Notes under the pieces: model-generated
What the model was told of the DNA's origin: nothing
The model's input: only the letters and a program-made list of their open reading frames with translations
The model's database searches: none
Program-made: the position numbers and the translations under genes
Assembly (NCBI RefSeq): GCF_021729155.1
Contig: NZ_JAJQYA010000029.1
Location: forward strand, 1 to 64,000
Direction: 5' to 3'
DNA from: Membranihabitans marinus
GTDB lineage: Bacteria; Bacteroidota; Bacteroidia; Chitinophagales; Saprospiraceae
Length of the DNA: 64,000 nucleotides
Part shown: positions 1 through 9,663 of the stretch, one piece after another
How positions within the stretch are numbered: position 1 is the stretch's first letter
Layout of the letters: every line of letters starts with the position of its first letter

Positions 1-2478
1 AATGAGAAATACGATGTTGCTGGATTAGGGACGGTATTGAATGAAGGTGAAGTAGAGTTGTACTACCACAATCAGATAAAATGGCTGTGGGAAGATAGTG
101 AATTGAATGGAGACAAAGTAGTTCACGGTTATTTGTATGCGATTGCAGGTTATATAGTAGAAAACTGTTCTTCTGTAGATGAACATGGGAATAGATTGAA
201 ATTGAAAGATTTAGAATCAATCTTTGACAATCTGTTTGGCCAGCCTGGATATAGTAAAGTATTGGCTCATTTGGGAGGAGGCTGGAGTAAATCGGTTCCA
301 TTCCATTGTGAAGACGCATGTGCTGGAGTAGATGTTGAGTTGGCGGTATTTGATTATTGTTGCAACTTTGGTATCGGCAGTTCGAAGGCTTATGTAGAGG
401 ACAAAAGCAGTGTGAAACTCGTGAGACAATTGCCAGATTTGGACATTACCTGCGAGGCATATAATGTATACTACAAAGACATTGTAGAAGGTGCAGCAGC
501 ATTGGGAGAGAATGGAAGTGAGAATGATGAAAATGGTGTTTTTGCAGCGATGAACGATGTATTTGGATATTATCTGACTTCATATGTGGATAATCAAGGC
601 CGAGCGGTAGATAAAGAAGGAAATTTATTATCGGAAAGTGATTTGAACTTTGATTACTACAACATTAGTTGTGGGGAGGAATCACAGACAGAGCAAGTAG
701 CGGTGATCGGACATGACGGAATAATAGATTGGGTGAACAAGGTAAGTACGACGACATACTTGGATACGACATTGCATAGTAGTATCAATGGAGTGGTGAG
801 TATAAATTGTTCAGCCATGAGTATACAAGATGTGTGGGTAGATCTAGATGAATGTGATCAAGGGACGATAACTCGTCGCTTTATCATCCGAGACGGCTGT
901 GGATCAGCTGGATCTGGTATGACGTTTGAGCAGGTGATCAATGTAGCATCAGCTTGTGGATTGCGAGAGAGTATGTTTGATTTACCGGAAGACCTAGGGA
1001 CACAGGACGGACCAATTTGTTTGCCAGAGGCATTGTCAGATAGCTACTTCCCAGATACGATAGGCAGGTTGACGCTTAAGCCTGAATTGGAAGGCGTATT
1101 GTGCAACTTGGTAGCAATAGGAAAGCAAGTGAAATCCTACGATGTAGTGGGTGCCCCAACGATGAAGAAGTATGAGATTACATGGATCATGAGTGATTGG
1201 TGTGGCACGAAGACATCGAGTACGAAGGAATTGACCTATACCCAAGTAGTGGTAGCGACGATAGATCCTGCGTGCAATGTAGATGATAATACGGGCGATG
1301 TAAGTCTTGTATCCGGTCAGATCAAGACGGAGTTGGGAAGTGCGGTTAGCGGAGTAGATGTCAAAGCGGTATTGGGACAATGGAGTCCAATCAAGCTATC
1401 TACGTCAGAGTCTGGGGATTATAGTTTCTCCTTAGAGAAGGGCTCTGATTTGACTATAGTACCGAGTAAGAATACTGGATTTTCGAATGGAATAAGTACG
1501 GCTGATATTATAGATATATTGAGTCATGTGTTGCAGAAGAATGAATTGGACAGCAAGTACAAGCGTATTGCAGCAGACGTGAATGGCAATGGTCAGATAG
1601 AAGCCTTAGATGTATTGGAATTGCGAAAACTGGTATTGAATCCAAGAGGTGTTTTTGCCAACAATACGAGTTGGAGGTTCTTTGAATCGAAGACAGATAA
1701 TGAGGTTTACGAAATCAATCCATTGATTGGAGATGAAAGAGTGGACTTTACCGCTGTGAAGGTCGGTGATGTTAATTTGTCGAGTGATCCTGCGAGCAGC
1801 AATAGAAGTGTAACGGGTAATTTGAATTTGAATATGTCAGATAAGAGATTGAAGGGTGGAGAGATCTATCATATCGATGTGAGATCTGACAATTTTGATG
1901 CCATCAGAGGATTACAGTACACATTGAACTATGCTGATGCCTATGTATCGGTAGAATCGATATTGCCAGGGGCCTTGAAAATGACGGAAGACAATTATCT
2001 GAAGTATAGACCAGGGGTATTGACGGCGAGTTGGAATGATTCAGAGGGAATGAGTGCAGGTGCAGATGAGGTATTGTTTACCATAGTGGTAAAAGCTAAG
2101 AGTGAGGCCTTATTGCGAGATATCCTTACTTTGAACGACTTGGTAACGAAGACGGAAGCCTATGGAGATGCGGGTGAATTAAGAGACATTCATTTGCGAT
2201 TCAATGGAGATGGGGGCAAGTTTGCCTTATATCAAAACAGGCCGAATCCGTACAAAGGAGAGACCATCATTGGATTTGTATTGCCAGAGTCGGGAGAGGC
2301 AGTAATGACGATATACAATGTATCGGGTCGATTGATGAAGACGGTTAAGGGAGACTACAGTGCGGGCTACAATGAAGTGAGAATTAGGTCGACTGAGATT
2401 GGAGGCAGTGGAGTATTGTATTACCAGCTGACCACAGATAAGCATACAGCGACGAAGAAGATGATCGTAGTGGATTGA
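1..2478 (+). CDS. T9SS-exported surface protein with dockerin-like and cohesin-like regions (5' end outside window)
   Basis: The reading frame is open from base 1, so the N-terminus lies outside the window; 825 residues are visible. Two stretches near 870-910 and 1175-1215 share a 'D-x-CG ... Q-V-x-V' pattern like the modules of large Bacteroidota surface proteins. Bases 1310-1460 encode a carboxypeptidase-regulatory-like beta fold (VSGQIKTELGSAVSGVDVKA). Bases 1490-1650 encode a dockerin-like pair: a degenerate first repeat, then a clear calcium loop (DVNGNGQIEALD). Bases 1840-2145 resemble a cohesin-type beta sandwich. The last 85 residues form a type A T9SS sorting domain (NRPNPYKGETIIGFVLP ... 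KKMIVVD). I infer a cell-surface or secreted protein; its binding target is unknown. Confidence 0.8.
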   Translation, partial: NEKYDVAGLGTVLNEGEVELYYHNQIKWLWEDSELNGDKVVHGYLYAIAGYIVENCSSVDEHGNRLKLKDLESIFDNLFGQPGYSKVLAHLGGGWSKSVPFHCEDACAGVDVELAVFDYCCNFGIGSSKAYVEDKSSVKLVRQLPDLDITCEAYNVYYKDIVEGAAALGENGSENDENGVFAAMNDVFGYYLTSYVDNQGRAVDKEGNLLSESDLNFDYYNISCGEESQTEQVAVIGHDGIIDWVNKVSTTTYLDTTLHSSINGVVSINCSAMSIQDVWVDLDECDQGTITRRFIIRDGCGSAGSGMTFEQVINVASACGLRESMFDLPEDLGTQDGPICLPEALSDSYFPDTIGRLTLKPELEGVLCNLVAIGKQVKSYDVVGAPTMKKYEITWIMSDWCGTKTSSTKELTYTQVVVATIDPACNVDDNTGDVSLVSGQIKTELGSAVSGVDVKAVLGQWSPIKLSTSESGDYSFSLEKGSDLTIVPSKNTGFSNGISTADIIDILSHVLQKNELDSKYKRIAADVNGNGQIEALDVLELRKLVLNPRGVFANNTSWRFFESKTDNEVYEINPLIGDERVDFTAVKVGDVNLSSDPASSNRSVTGNLNLNMSDKRLKGGEIYHIDVRSDNFDAIRGLQYTLNYADAYVSVESILPGALKMTEDNYLKYRPGVLTASWNDSEGMSAGADEVLFTIVVKAKSEALLRDILTLNDLVTKTEAYGDAGELRDIHLRFNGDGGKFALYQNRPNPYKGETIIGFVLPESGEAVMTIYNVSGRLMKTVKGDYSAGYNEVRIRSTEIGGSGVLYYQLTTDKHTATKKMIVVD

Positions 2479-2519
2479 TAATAAGAAATTAATGCCAAAT
2501 TGTCGATAAAGTATATCAA

Positions 2520-2553
2520 CCTCTGCGGGAGTAATCCCACAGAGGTTTTTTTA
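2520..2553 (+). terminator. Rho-independent terminator after the surface protein gene
   Basis: The arms CCTCTGCGGG and CCCACAGAGG pair with one C/A mismatch around the loop AGTAAT and are followed by seven T residues. It lies 42 bases after the stop codon. There is no T tract on the other strand, so it serves the rightward gene only. Confidence 0.85.
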
Positions 2554-2615
2554 TTTCGTGAGATGGAGGTATCTGTAATAAAGGGATGTTATAAGGTTAC
2601 AATTCATTAAACTTC

Positions 2616-3440
2616 TTAAAAAACAATGGTTTTATTACCATTGATAAATACGCGGTGTTCCAATACCAAATTCAGTGCTCTAGCCAAAACAATTTTTTCT
2701 ACATCTTTACCGAATCTAGCCATTTCTTTGGCGCTGTAGCCGTGGTTTACCTTGACTATATCTTGTTCGATAATTGGTCCTTCATCCAAGTCTTCATTGA
2801 CAAAGTGGGCTGTGGCACCAATGATTTTTACTCCGCGTTCATATGCTTGCTGATAGGGGCGGGCACCCTTAAAAGCTGGTAAAAAAGAATGGTGAATATT
2901 GATTAACTTTTTATTGAAAGTATGAATAAAGTTTGGGGTTAAAACCCTCATATATTTGGCTAAAACAATATAATCATGTGAATATTGTTTGATGATATCA
3001 ATGATTTTATTTTCATGAGCTTCCCTAGTTATATCTTTATGATCTACATAGTAATAGGGAATGTCAAATTTTTCTGCGAAATCCAATAATACTTTGTGAT
3101 TGGATACTACACATTGTATTTCAGCATTTAAATCTTTAGACTCTGCTCGAACGATGATATCGCTGAGGCAGTGATATTCTTTGCTGGCCATCAACACTAA
3201 TTTCTGTGGTTGGCTACCCAAAAGTTCACAGTAAGCATCTTCGGGAAGCAAAGCTTTAACTTCCTTCATCAATTCATCCTTATTGACTTTAGAATTAAAT
3301 GCTGTTCGCATATAAAACCTATTGAGGTTTTTGTCTACGTATTCATCGTTTTGTAAAACATTTAATCCGTATCGGTATAGTACTCCAGTTATTTTATGTA
3401 CAAGACCTTTTTGATCTTCACAAGATATTTTAAGTATCAA
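2616..3440 (-). CDS. purU: formyltetrahydrofolate deformylase
   Basis: This enzyme hydrolyses 10-formyl-THF to THF and formate, balancing one-carbon pools and supplying formate for purine synthesis. An N-terminal ACT domain (about residues 1-75, ISCEDQKGLVHKITGVLY) precedes a formyltransferase-fold domain with the substrate-site segment NIHHSFLPAFKGARPY and the later DEGPIIEQD carrying the conserved Asp. The length of 274 aa is close to the usual 280. The start used is TTG at 3440; no in-frame ATG upstream looks better and no strong Shine-Dalgarno is visible, so the exact N-terminus is uncertain. It is the last gene of a leftward run and converges on the surface protein gene. Confidence 0.9.
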   Translation of the reverse strand: MILKISCEDQKGLVHKITGVLYRYGLNVLQNDEYVDKNLNRFYMRTAFNSKVNKDELMKEVKALLPEDAYCELLGSQPQKLVLMASKEYHCLSDIIVRAESKDLNAEIQCVVSNHKVLLDFAEKFDIPYYYVDHKDITREAHENKIIDIIKQYSHDYIVLAKYMRVLTPNFIHTFNKKLINIHHSFLPAFKGARPYQQAYERGVKIIGATAHFVNEDLDEGPIIEQDIVKVNHGYSAKEMARFGKDVEKIVLARALNLVLEHRVFINGNKTIVF

Positions 3441-3603
3441 TGTATTAAGTTTTTTTTCGTGGCGTAATAATAGTGAAAAATAATTAAATCAAACACCGTC
3501 TTTAGTCTATATATGACTTTCTTCTGTACTGTTTGAAGTTCGGACTAGTAATATTAATACTTAATACAATATGATAGGTTGAGCTATTTCGGAGTGAATA
3601 AAT

Positions 3604-4398
3604 TTACTGGAGAAATATTTTATCTATTTGTACTTTATAGATTGACAGTACTTGATGTTGATCTCCTAAAAATTGACCTAGTGCAATGATATAATTGGTG
3701 AGTTGTTGTTTTTGGGTTGTATTGGCGGTTTGATGACCTTGTAATAAAAATTGATAGGTGGCTTTGTAATCTTTTTTCTGAAAAGCATTCTTGGCTGCCC
3801 AAACTTTTCTGCCTACTATTTGATCACTATAGGGCATTTGTACCATTTCAAGAAGATCTTTTAAATACAAATATGCATCGTATAATTCATTCTCATTACT
3901 CATTAGATCCATGTAATGAATGGCTTGTACTGTATCGTGAACCAGGTACCATCGACATAGGTGAAGCAGATTATCGGTGGATATATTGTCGGGATCTATT
4001 ACTGTTTCAATGTGTGGAGTATTGGGTAAGGACAGTGATTTTGTAGTGGTTTTATAGATGTTTAATAGATGGATTTCTTCTTTTATCGTATGTAAATACT
4101 GGTTTAGTGCGGCCTTGGTCAAAGCTGTTGAAAATTCAGAAAGAACATAACCATTGGTCCAGATTTTTACATTGGGAACTCCTCTTATTTTCCAATCTAA
4201 CGCCAAGTCTGTATGTTGATCGACATTGAGTTTGCAAAAATGGAATTCATTTTTCCATTTATCTTTAATTTGGTCAATATTGTCTATCAACTGTAAACAA
4301 GGACGACACCAAGGTGCCCAAAAGTCCAATACTACAGGTTGAGTATAGCTTTTGAGAATAACTTCTGATTCAAAATTTTCAGGATCTATGATGGTCAT
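3604..4398 (-). CDS. thioredoxin-domain protein with TPR-like C-terminus (CnoX/YbbN-like)
   Basis: Residues 1-105 form a thioredoxin fold with the redox motif WAPWCRPC (Cys31, Cys34) and the usual cis-Pro region (GVPNVKIW). Residues 110-264 are helical and TPR-like. That domain order matches the CnoX/YbbN type of thioredoxin-like chaperone, although here the CxxC motif is intact, so disulfide exchange is possible. There is no signal peptide, so it is cytoplasmic. It lies 64 bases downstream of the acyl-CoA dehydrogenase on the same strand. The link to chaperone function is by architecture only. Confidence 0.75.
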   Translation of the reverse strand: MTIIDPENFESEVILKSYTQPVVLDFWAPWCRPCLQLIDNIDQIKDKWKNEFHFCKLNVDQHTDLALDWKIRGVPNVKIWTNGYVLSEFSTALTKAALNQYLHTIKEEIHLLNIYKTTTKSLSLPNTPHIETVIDPDNISTDNLLHLCRWYLVHDTVQAIHYMDLMSNENELYDAYLYLKDLLEMVQMPYSDQIVGRKVWAAKNAFQKKDYKATYQFLLQGHQTANTTQKQQLTNYIIALGQFLGDQHQVLSIYKVQIDKIFLQ

Positions 4399-4462
4399 AT
4401 TCAGCTGTTAATGTATATAATCTTGAATCAACGTCGTTCGGAAGACTTTGTTTAATAAAAGT

Positions 4463-5605
4463 TTATTCAGATATGATGGATCTACCTATAACGATTTTCT
4501 GAATTTCACTGGTTCCTTCTCCTATAGTGCATAGTTTTGAATCTCTGTAGAATTTCTCAACTGGATAATCTTTGGTGTATCCGTTGGCTCCAAAGATTTG
4601 AACTGCATCTTCAGCGATTCTCACACAGGCCTCAGAAGCATAATATTTGGCCATTGCCGATTCTTTGGTTACACTTTTATTGGCATTTTTCAAACTTGCT
4701 GCCTGATCGGTTAAGAGTTGTGAAGCTTCCAATTGGGTAGCCATATCAACCAATTTGAAACTTATGGCTTGAAAATCAATGATGGGTTTTCCAAACTGTT
4801 CTCTTTCTTTGGCATAGGCTAAAGCTGCTTTGTAAGCACCATTGGCCACACCTAAGCTTAGAGCTGCTATAGAAATACGTCCTCCATCTAAGATTTTCAT
4901 GGCTTGAATAAAACCTTCGCCTTCTTTTCCCAGTATTTGTGATTCGTGGATTCGACAGTTGTCAAAACACATTTCGGCTGTCTCAGATGCCCTCATCCCC
5001 AGTTTATTTTCTTTCTTTCCAGCGGTGAATCCTTTGGTGCCACGTTTTATTACAAAAGCCGTCATTCCTCTGCTATCTAACAAATCACCAGTTCTGGCGA
5101 TTACTACAGCATATTTAGCGGATTTTCCGTGGGTAATCCAGGTTTTGGTCCCATTGAGGATAAAATAATCGTTGTCTCTAGTGGCTGTACACGACATTCT
5201 CATAGCGTCGCTACCAGTAGTAGCTTCTGTCAATCCCCAAGCACCGATGGCGTCACCAGAAGTAAGTTCAGGCAAATATTTTTGCTTTTGTTCTTCGGTG
5301 CCAAACATAAGGATGTGGTTGGTACACAAGGAACAATGAGCGGCATAGGATAGTCCAATTGAGGGGTCTACAGTGGCTATTTCTTTGATAGCAGCCACAT
5401 ATTCGTGGTATCCCAATCCAGATCCACCATATTGTTCAGGAACAATTAGACCGAGTAATCCGAGGTCTCCCATTTTTTTGAAGAGTTCGGTAGGGAAATG
5501 TTGGGTTTCATCCCATTCTAATACGTGAGGTGCTATATGTTCTGCGGCGAATTGCTTTACAGAATTAACAATAAGATTAAATTCTTCAGTTAATATGTCA
5601 ATCAT
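4463..5605 (-). CDS. acyl-CoA dehydrogenase (short/medium-chain type)
   Basis: A 380-residue flavoprotein of the usual single-domain ACAD length; it oxidises an acyl-CoA to the trans-2-enoyl-CoA and passes electrons to ETF. Seen are the N-terminal helical domain, the FAD/substrate segment GAWGLTEATTGSDA, the middle-domain WITHG, and the C-terminal signature ending CTIGEGTSEIQ, in which Glu363 is the expected catalytic base. The sequence resembles butyryl-/isovaleryl-type enzymes, but chain length cannot be fixed from sequence alone. The ATG directly abuts the rarA stop codon (no spacer), implying cotranscription and translational coupling with rarA. Confidence 0.88.
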   Translation of the reverse strand: MIDILTEEFNLIVNSVKQFAAEHIAPHVLEWDETQHFPTELFKKMGDLGLLGLIVPEQYGGSGLGYHEYVAAIKEIATVDPSIGLSYAAHCSLCTNHILMFGTEEQKQKYLPELTSGDAIGAWGLTEATTGSDAMRMSCTATRDNDYFILNGTKTWITHGKSAKYAVVIARTGDLLDSRGMTAFVIKRGTKGFTAGKKENKLGMRASETAEMCFDNCRIHESQILGKEGEGFIQAMKILDGGRISIAALSLGVANGAYKAALAYAKEREQFGKPIIDFQAISFKLVDMATQLEASQLLTDQAASLKNANKSVTKESAMAKYYASEACVRIAEDAVQIFGANGYTKDYPVEKFYRDSKLCTIGEGTSEIQKIVIGRSIISE

Positions 5606-6880
5606 CTATTTTTTCTGTTTTTTTTCCCACCATTGCTCTAGTCTATTTTTTAACTTGGATTCTGTCGCATTATTCTGTGGGGTATAAAATATTTCTTCGT
5701 TTATTATTTCAGGTAAATAATCCTGATGAATAAAGTGATTATTAAAATTATGTGGATAAAGATAGTCTTTTCCAAAATTATTTTCCCGCATTAATTTTGT
5801 TGGCGCATTTCTCAAATGTAAAGGTACGGGAATCGCCCCTGTTTCTTTTACTTTTTTTAATGCGTCATTGATGGCAGTATAAGCCGAATTACTTTTTTCT
5901 GAAGTTGCTAAATATATGGCTGTTTCTGACATGGGTATTCGTCCTTCAGGCATACCGATATGGTGTACCGCTTGATAACAATTGTTAGCTAAAAGAAGAG
6001 CATTGGGGTTGGCCAGACCGATGTCTTCCGCAGCCGAAATGATCATGCGACGACAGATGAATAATGGATCTTCACCTCCAGCTATCATTCTCGCTAGCCA
6101 GTATACAGCGGCATTGGGATCACTGCCCCTAATCGACTTGATAAAGGCAGATACGATATCGTAATGTTGGTCGCCTTTTTTATCGTAATTCAAGGGATTG
6201 AGTCGAGCCACATGAGTAATAGTCTCTTGATTGATAACCAATTCTGTATCATGGGGTTGGCTATGTACGACTTGATCTAGTAAGTTCAGTGTTTTTCGAG
6301 CATCACCTCCACCGTATTGAAATAAGAAATGGAAGTTAATCTCTTTTATTTTTAAGGATTGAAGGGTGGTATCGATGGCAATAGCCCTTTCGATGATGGC
6401 TTTCATATCGTCTTCCTCCAGTTCCAACATTCGATAGACTTGCATACGAGAGAGGAGGGGGGAGATCACTTCAAAAGAGGGGTTTTCTGTAGTGGCTCCA
6501 ATTAGGGTAACTGTTCCTTGCTCTACAGCCTTGAGCAATGCATCTTGCTGATTTTTACTGAATCGGTGTATTTCATCGATAAACAATATGGGGGCTGGCT
6601 TATCATATGATTTTTGTTTGGCGGCAGCTTCAATTACTTCACGCAGTTGTTTGACTCCAGTATCGATGGCGGAGAGTATGTGAAATGGCCGATTGAGGGT
6701 TCGTGAAATTATATTGGCCAAGGTGGTTTTTCCGACACCAGGAGGTCCCCATAATATCATAGATGGTAGGTATCCTTCCTTTAAATTTCGACGAAGAATA
6801 CCGTTAGGACCGAGTAAATGACTCTGGCCATAAAAATCATTTAAATTTTCAGGACGTACTCGCTCAGATAATGGTTCCAC
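5606..6880 (-). CDS. rarA: replication-associated recombination protein A (MgsA/WRNIP1 AAA+ ATPase)
   Basis: AAA+ clamp-loader-like ATPase that acts at stalled forks with SSB and the replisome. Walker A (GPPGVGKTT, residues 45-53), Walker B (ILFIDEIHRF, about 97-106), sensor 1 (GATTENPSFEV) and the arginine-bearing C-terminal tetramerisation region (MPEGRIPMSETAIYLA) are all present. The 424 aa length is normal. A TAnnTTTG promoter element sits about 40 bases upstream. The following acyl-CoA dehydrogenase starts immediately after the stop, giving an unusual rarA-ACAD pairing. Confidence 0.93.
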   Translation of the reverse strand: MEPLSERVRPENLNDFYGQSHLLGPNGILRRNLKEGYLPSMILWGPPGVGKTTLANIISRTLNRPFHILSAIDTGVKQLREVIEAAAKQKSYDKPAPILFIDEIHRFSKNQQDALLKAVEQGTVTLIGATTENPSFEVISPLLSRMQVYRMLELEEDDMKAIIERAIAIDTTLQSLKIKEINFHFLFQYGGGDARKTLNLLDQVVHSQPHDTELVINQETITHVARLNPLNYDKKGDQHYDIVSAFIKSIRGSDPNAAVYWLARMIAGGEDPLFICRRMIISAAEDIGLANPNALLLANNCYQAVHHIGMPEGRIPMSETAIYLATSEKSNSAYTAINDALKKVKETGAIPVPLHLRNAPTKLMRENNFGKDYLYPHNFNNHFIHQDYLPEIINEEIFYTPQNNATESKLKNRLEQWWEKKQKK

Positions 6881-6921
6881 AGAATAGGTAATTCTTCAAT
6901 ATACAATACAATTTTCTACTG

Positions 6922-6929
6922 CAAAGGTA
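6922..6929 (-). promoter_or_regulatory. putative promoter -7 element of rarA
   Basis: On the minus strand the octamer TACCTTTG matches the Bacteroidota consensus TAnnTTTG exactly and lies about 40 bases before the rarA ATG. No well-spaced -33 TTG is visible. Confidence 0.4.
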
Positions 6930-6966
6930 GCTTATTGACTTCATACCTAATAACGCGGCAACCTTA

Positions 6967-7746
6967 TTATTCGTTTAAATATTGAGATCGGATAACTCCA
7001 GGTCTATTGGTTGTAATACCTACAACGCCAAGATCGGTCAATTTTTTAGCCAAGGTGAAATCGTCAATCGTCCAAGACAAAACCGGCATCCCATCTTTTT
7101 TGGCTTGTGCCATAAAGTCCTCATTGATAACATTGTAATGTACATTGATGCCATCCAAACCTGAAGATAAAATATCAGACCACTTGGCCATAATTTCTTT
7201 TATTCTACCGCTTAACCAATAGCATTTATTGTTGGGGAAGGTTTCTTTGGTCTTTTGGATGACGTCCCAACCAAAGGCAATAAATACAATTTGACTTTGA
7301 TCTTCTAATTCTGACATTAATTCTTTTAGTGGTTCTATTATTTCTACACCACATTTTATTTCTACCACTAATTTTTTGCCATAAGGGATGACAGCCATTA
7401 TCTCTCTTAGACTGGGCATAGGTTCTCCAGCATATTTGCTATCTTTCCAGCTCCCAGCATCTAAAGATTGGAGAGTTTTTAGATCGGTATCCGATATTTT
7501 CAATTTTTTATTTGTAGTTCGCTCGGTATCTTTATCGTGTGAAACAATTATTTCACCATCGCCGGTAACATACACATCTACCTCAACGGCATCAGCACCC
7601 AATTCCCAGCCAAGTTGAGCGGCTGCCATGGTGTTTTCAGGAGCTATATAGGAAGCTCCTCTATGGGCAATTATAGAAGCTTTTTGAGCCATAGATAAGG
7701 GAGTGTTGATGATGAATGATAATAAAAATACGTAAAAAGTTTTCAT
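6967..7746 (-). CDS. secreted glycerophosphodiester phosphodiesterase
   Basis: GDPD-family enzyme that hydrolyses glycerophosphodiesters to glycerol-3-phosphate and an alcohol. A cleavable signal peptide (about residues 1-20, ending SMAQ) places it in the periplasm or outside. The catalytic set is visible: His28-Arg29 in AHRGA, Glu37 in PENT, Glu55/Asp57 in VEVDV and His70 in VSHD. The 259 aa length is typical of the UgpQ-like group. It stands 87 bases upstream of rarA, with rarA's own promoter in between, so it is probably a separate transcript used for phospholipid scavenging. Confidence 0.88.
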   Translation of the reverse strand: MKTFYVFLLSFIINTPLSMAQKASIIAHRGASYIAPENTMAAAQLGWELGADAVEVDVYVTGDGEIIVSHDKDTERTTNKKLKISDTDLKTLQSLDAGSWKDSKYAGEPMPSLREIMAVIPYGKKLVVEIKCGVEIIEPLKELMSELEDQSQIVFIAFGWDVIQKTKETFPNNKCYWLSGRIKEIMAKWSDILSSGLDGINVHYNVINEDFMAQAKKDGMPVLSWTIDDFTLAKKLTDLGVVGITTNRPGVIRSQYLNE

Positions 7747-7906
7747 AGTTTAATTAGTATATGGTCTAGTATAAATAGTTATTTATTACAAAATCACCAA
7801 TCTAATGAAAATCCCAGAAATTATTGGTTTTGGATATTTGAATACTCCATATTTTATATAAAAATAACAATATCAACAATATTTATAGCCCAATAAATTA
7901 TTTCGA

Positions 7907-7937
7907 TTGATTAGATCTTTAGCATATTATACCTTGC
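7907..7937 (+). promoter_or_regulatory. weak candidate promoter of the catalase gene
   Basis: TTG at 7907-7909 and TACCTTGC at 7930-7937 (one mismatch to TAnnTTTG) are separated by 20 bases, 34 bases before the catalase ATG. No OxyR- or PerR-type operator could be recognised by eye. Confidence 0.3.
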
Positions 7938-7970
7938 ATTAGTTTAATTCACTAAAAATATTTTAATATT

Positions 7971-9449
7971 ATGTCTAATGATAAAAAGATACGTACAGCG
8001 GCGGGAGCAAGGGTTGGTCACTACGACGATTCTCAATCCGTAGGGTCAAGAGGTCCATTATTATTACAAGATTATTTCTTACATGAAAAATTGGCTACAT
8101 TCAATAGAGAGAGAATTCCAGAGCGAATAGTACACGCAAAAGGTTCTGGAGCTTATGGTACTTTTACGGTAACCCACGATATAAGTAAATATACACGTGC
8201 TAAGATCTTTTCGAAAGTGGGTAAGAAGACCAGGATGTTTGCTCGATTTTCGACAGTAGGTGGAGAAAAGGGGTCTGCCGATGCCGAACGAGATCCAAGA
8301 GGGTTTGCTTTAAAATTTTATACTGAAGATGGAATCTGGGATTTGGTAGGAAATAATACACCGGTTTTCTTTATTAAAGATCCTAAGAAATTTCCCGACT
8401 TTATTCATACACAGAAGAGAGATCCTAAGACGAATTGTAAAAGTGCAACTATGGCATGGGATTTTTGGTCTCATACACCGGAAAGTCTCCATCAAGTAGT
8501 GATACTTATGTCCAATAGAGGTACACCATTGAGTTATCGCCATATGAATGGATACGGTAGTCATACCTTTTCTATGGTCAATGAGAACAACGAAAGAGTA
8601 TATGTCAAATTTCATATGAAAACGCTTCAAGGAATTAAAAACTTTACCGATGCTCAAGCAGGGGAAATGAAAGGAAAAGATCCTGATCACGCTCAAAGAG
8701 ATTTGGTTGAATCGATAGAAAACGGAGATTTCCCTAAATGGGCTATGAAAATCCAAGTCATGACAGATGAAGAATCTAAATCCTTTAGATGGAATCCATT
8801 TGATTTGACCAAAGTATGGCCACATGGTCAGTTCCCATTAATAGATGTTGGGGTGATGGAATTGAATGAAGTTCCCGACAATTATTTTGCCCATGTTGAG
8901 CAATCTGGTTTTGCTCCTACCAATGTGGTCGATGGTATTGGATTCTCGCCTGACAAAATGTTGCAAGGAAGAATATTGTCATATCCCGATGCCCATAGGT
9001 ATCGAATAGGAGTCAATTACGAACACCTGACTGTAAACAAATGTCCTTTTTCCGTTAAAAATTATCACAGAGACGGTGCCATGAGATTTGATGACAATGG
9101 AGGTGATTCGCCTAATTATTGGCCAAATAGCTTTGACGGAATGACCGTTGATGAAGGGGCACAAGGTATCCCTTATGAATTGGAATCGAATACAGTGGCT
9201 TATTTCGATAGAAATCACGATGACGACGATCATTATACTCAACCAGGGAATTTATACCGGTTGATGAGTGATGAAGAAAAAACCCATTTGGTAAACAATA
9301 CCGTTGGTTTTATGAATAATATTGGAACGGAAAGACGTAGCGAAATTATAGAAAGACAATTATCGCATTTTTATCGCGCTGACAAAGAATTGGGCCAACG
9401 CATTGCAGTAGGATTAGGAGTTACTATCGATGTGACCGACTTAGTTTAG
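7971..9449 (+). CDS. katA: monofunctional haem catalase (clade 3)
   Basis: Disproportionates hydrogen peroxide in the cytoplasm. The distal haem residues are His55 (IVHAKGSGAYG) and the Asn of VGNNTPVFF; the proximal ligand is Tyr338 in RILSYPDAHRY. The length of 492 aa fits small-subunit clade 3 enzymes, and there is no C-terminal flavodoxin-like extension or signal peptide. The start is the ATG followed by MSNDKKIRTA, the normal catalase N-terminus. The gene is monocistronic: it has its own upstream region of 224 bases and a strong terminator 25 bases after the stop. Confidence 0.95.
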   Translation: MSNDKKIRTAAGARVGHYDDSQSVGSRGPLLLQDYFLHEKLATFNRERIPERIVHAKGSGAYGTFTVTHDISKYTRAKIFSKVGKKTRMFARFSTVGGEKGSADAERDPRGFALKFYTEDGIWDLVGNNTPVFFIKDPKKFPDFIHTQKRDPKTNCKSATMAWDFWSHTPESLHQVVILMSNRGTPLSYRHMNGYGSHTFSMVNENNERVYVKFHMKTLQGIKNFTDAQAGEMKGKDPDHAQRDLVESIENGDFPKWAMKIQVMTDEESKSFRWNPFDLTKVWPHGQFPLIDVGVMELNEVPDNYFAHVEQSGFAPTNVVDGIGFSPDKMLQGRILSYPDAHRYRIGVNYEHLTVNKCPFSVKNYHRDGAMRFDDNGGDSPNYWPNSFDGMTVDEGAQGIPYELESNTVAYFDRNHDDDDHYTQPGNLYRLMSDEEKTHLVNNTVGFMNNIGTERRSEIIERQLSHFYRADKELGQRIAVGLGVTIDVTDLV

Positions 9450-9473
9450 GATATTTTGACACACTATATTGAC

Positions 9474-9514
9474 AAGGTATGTAATGCAAATATTGTGTTA
9501 CATACCTTTTTTTT
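9474..9514 (+). terminator. terminator after catalase
   Basis: The perfect 11-bp stem AAGGTATGTAA/TTACATACCTT has a 13-base loop and is followed by TTTTTT. Confidence 0.88.
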
Positions 9515-9663
9515 ATGATGTTTTACGTATTTTAACATCTTTATTTACAATGTTTTAAAATATTTTAATTAAAGTTTTTTGTGAACTAATTGTTCAATAT
9601 TTTGTTGATATACACAGTTGCCGATTGGTTTCTCGTCTAGTGAAAATAAAAATTGAATAATAT

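Noticed and set aside
8310-8825. 171-codon open frame opposite the catalase gene
   Set aside because: Antisense shadow of highly conserved catalase codons, with no recognisable family.
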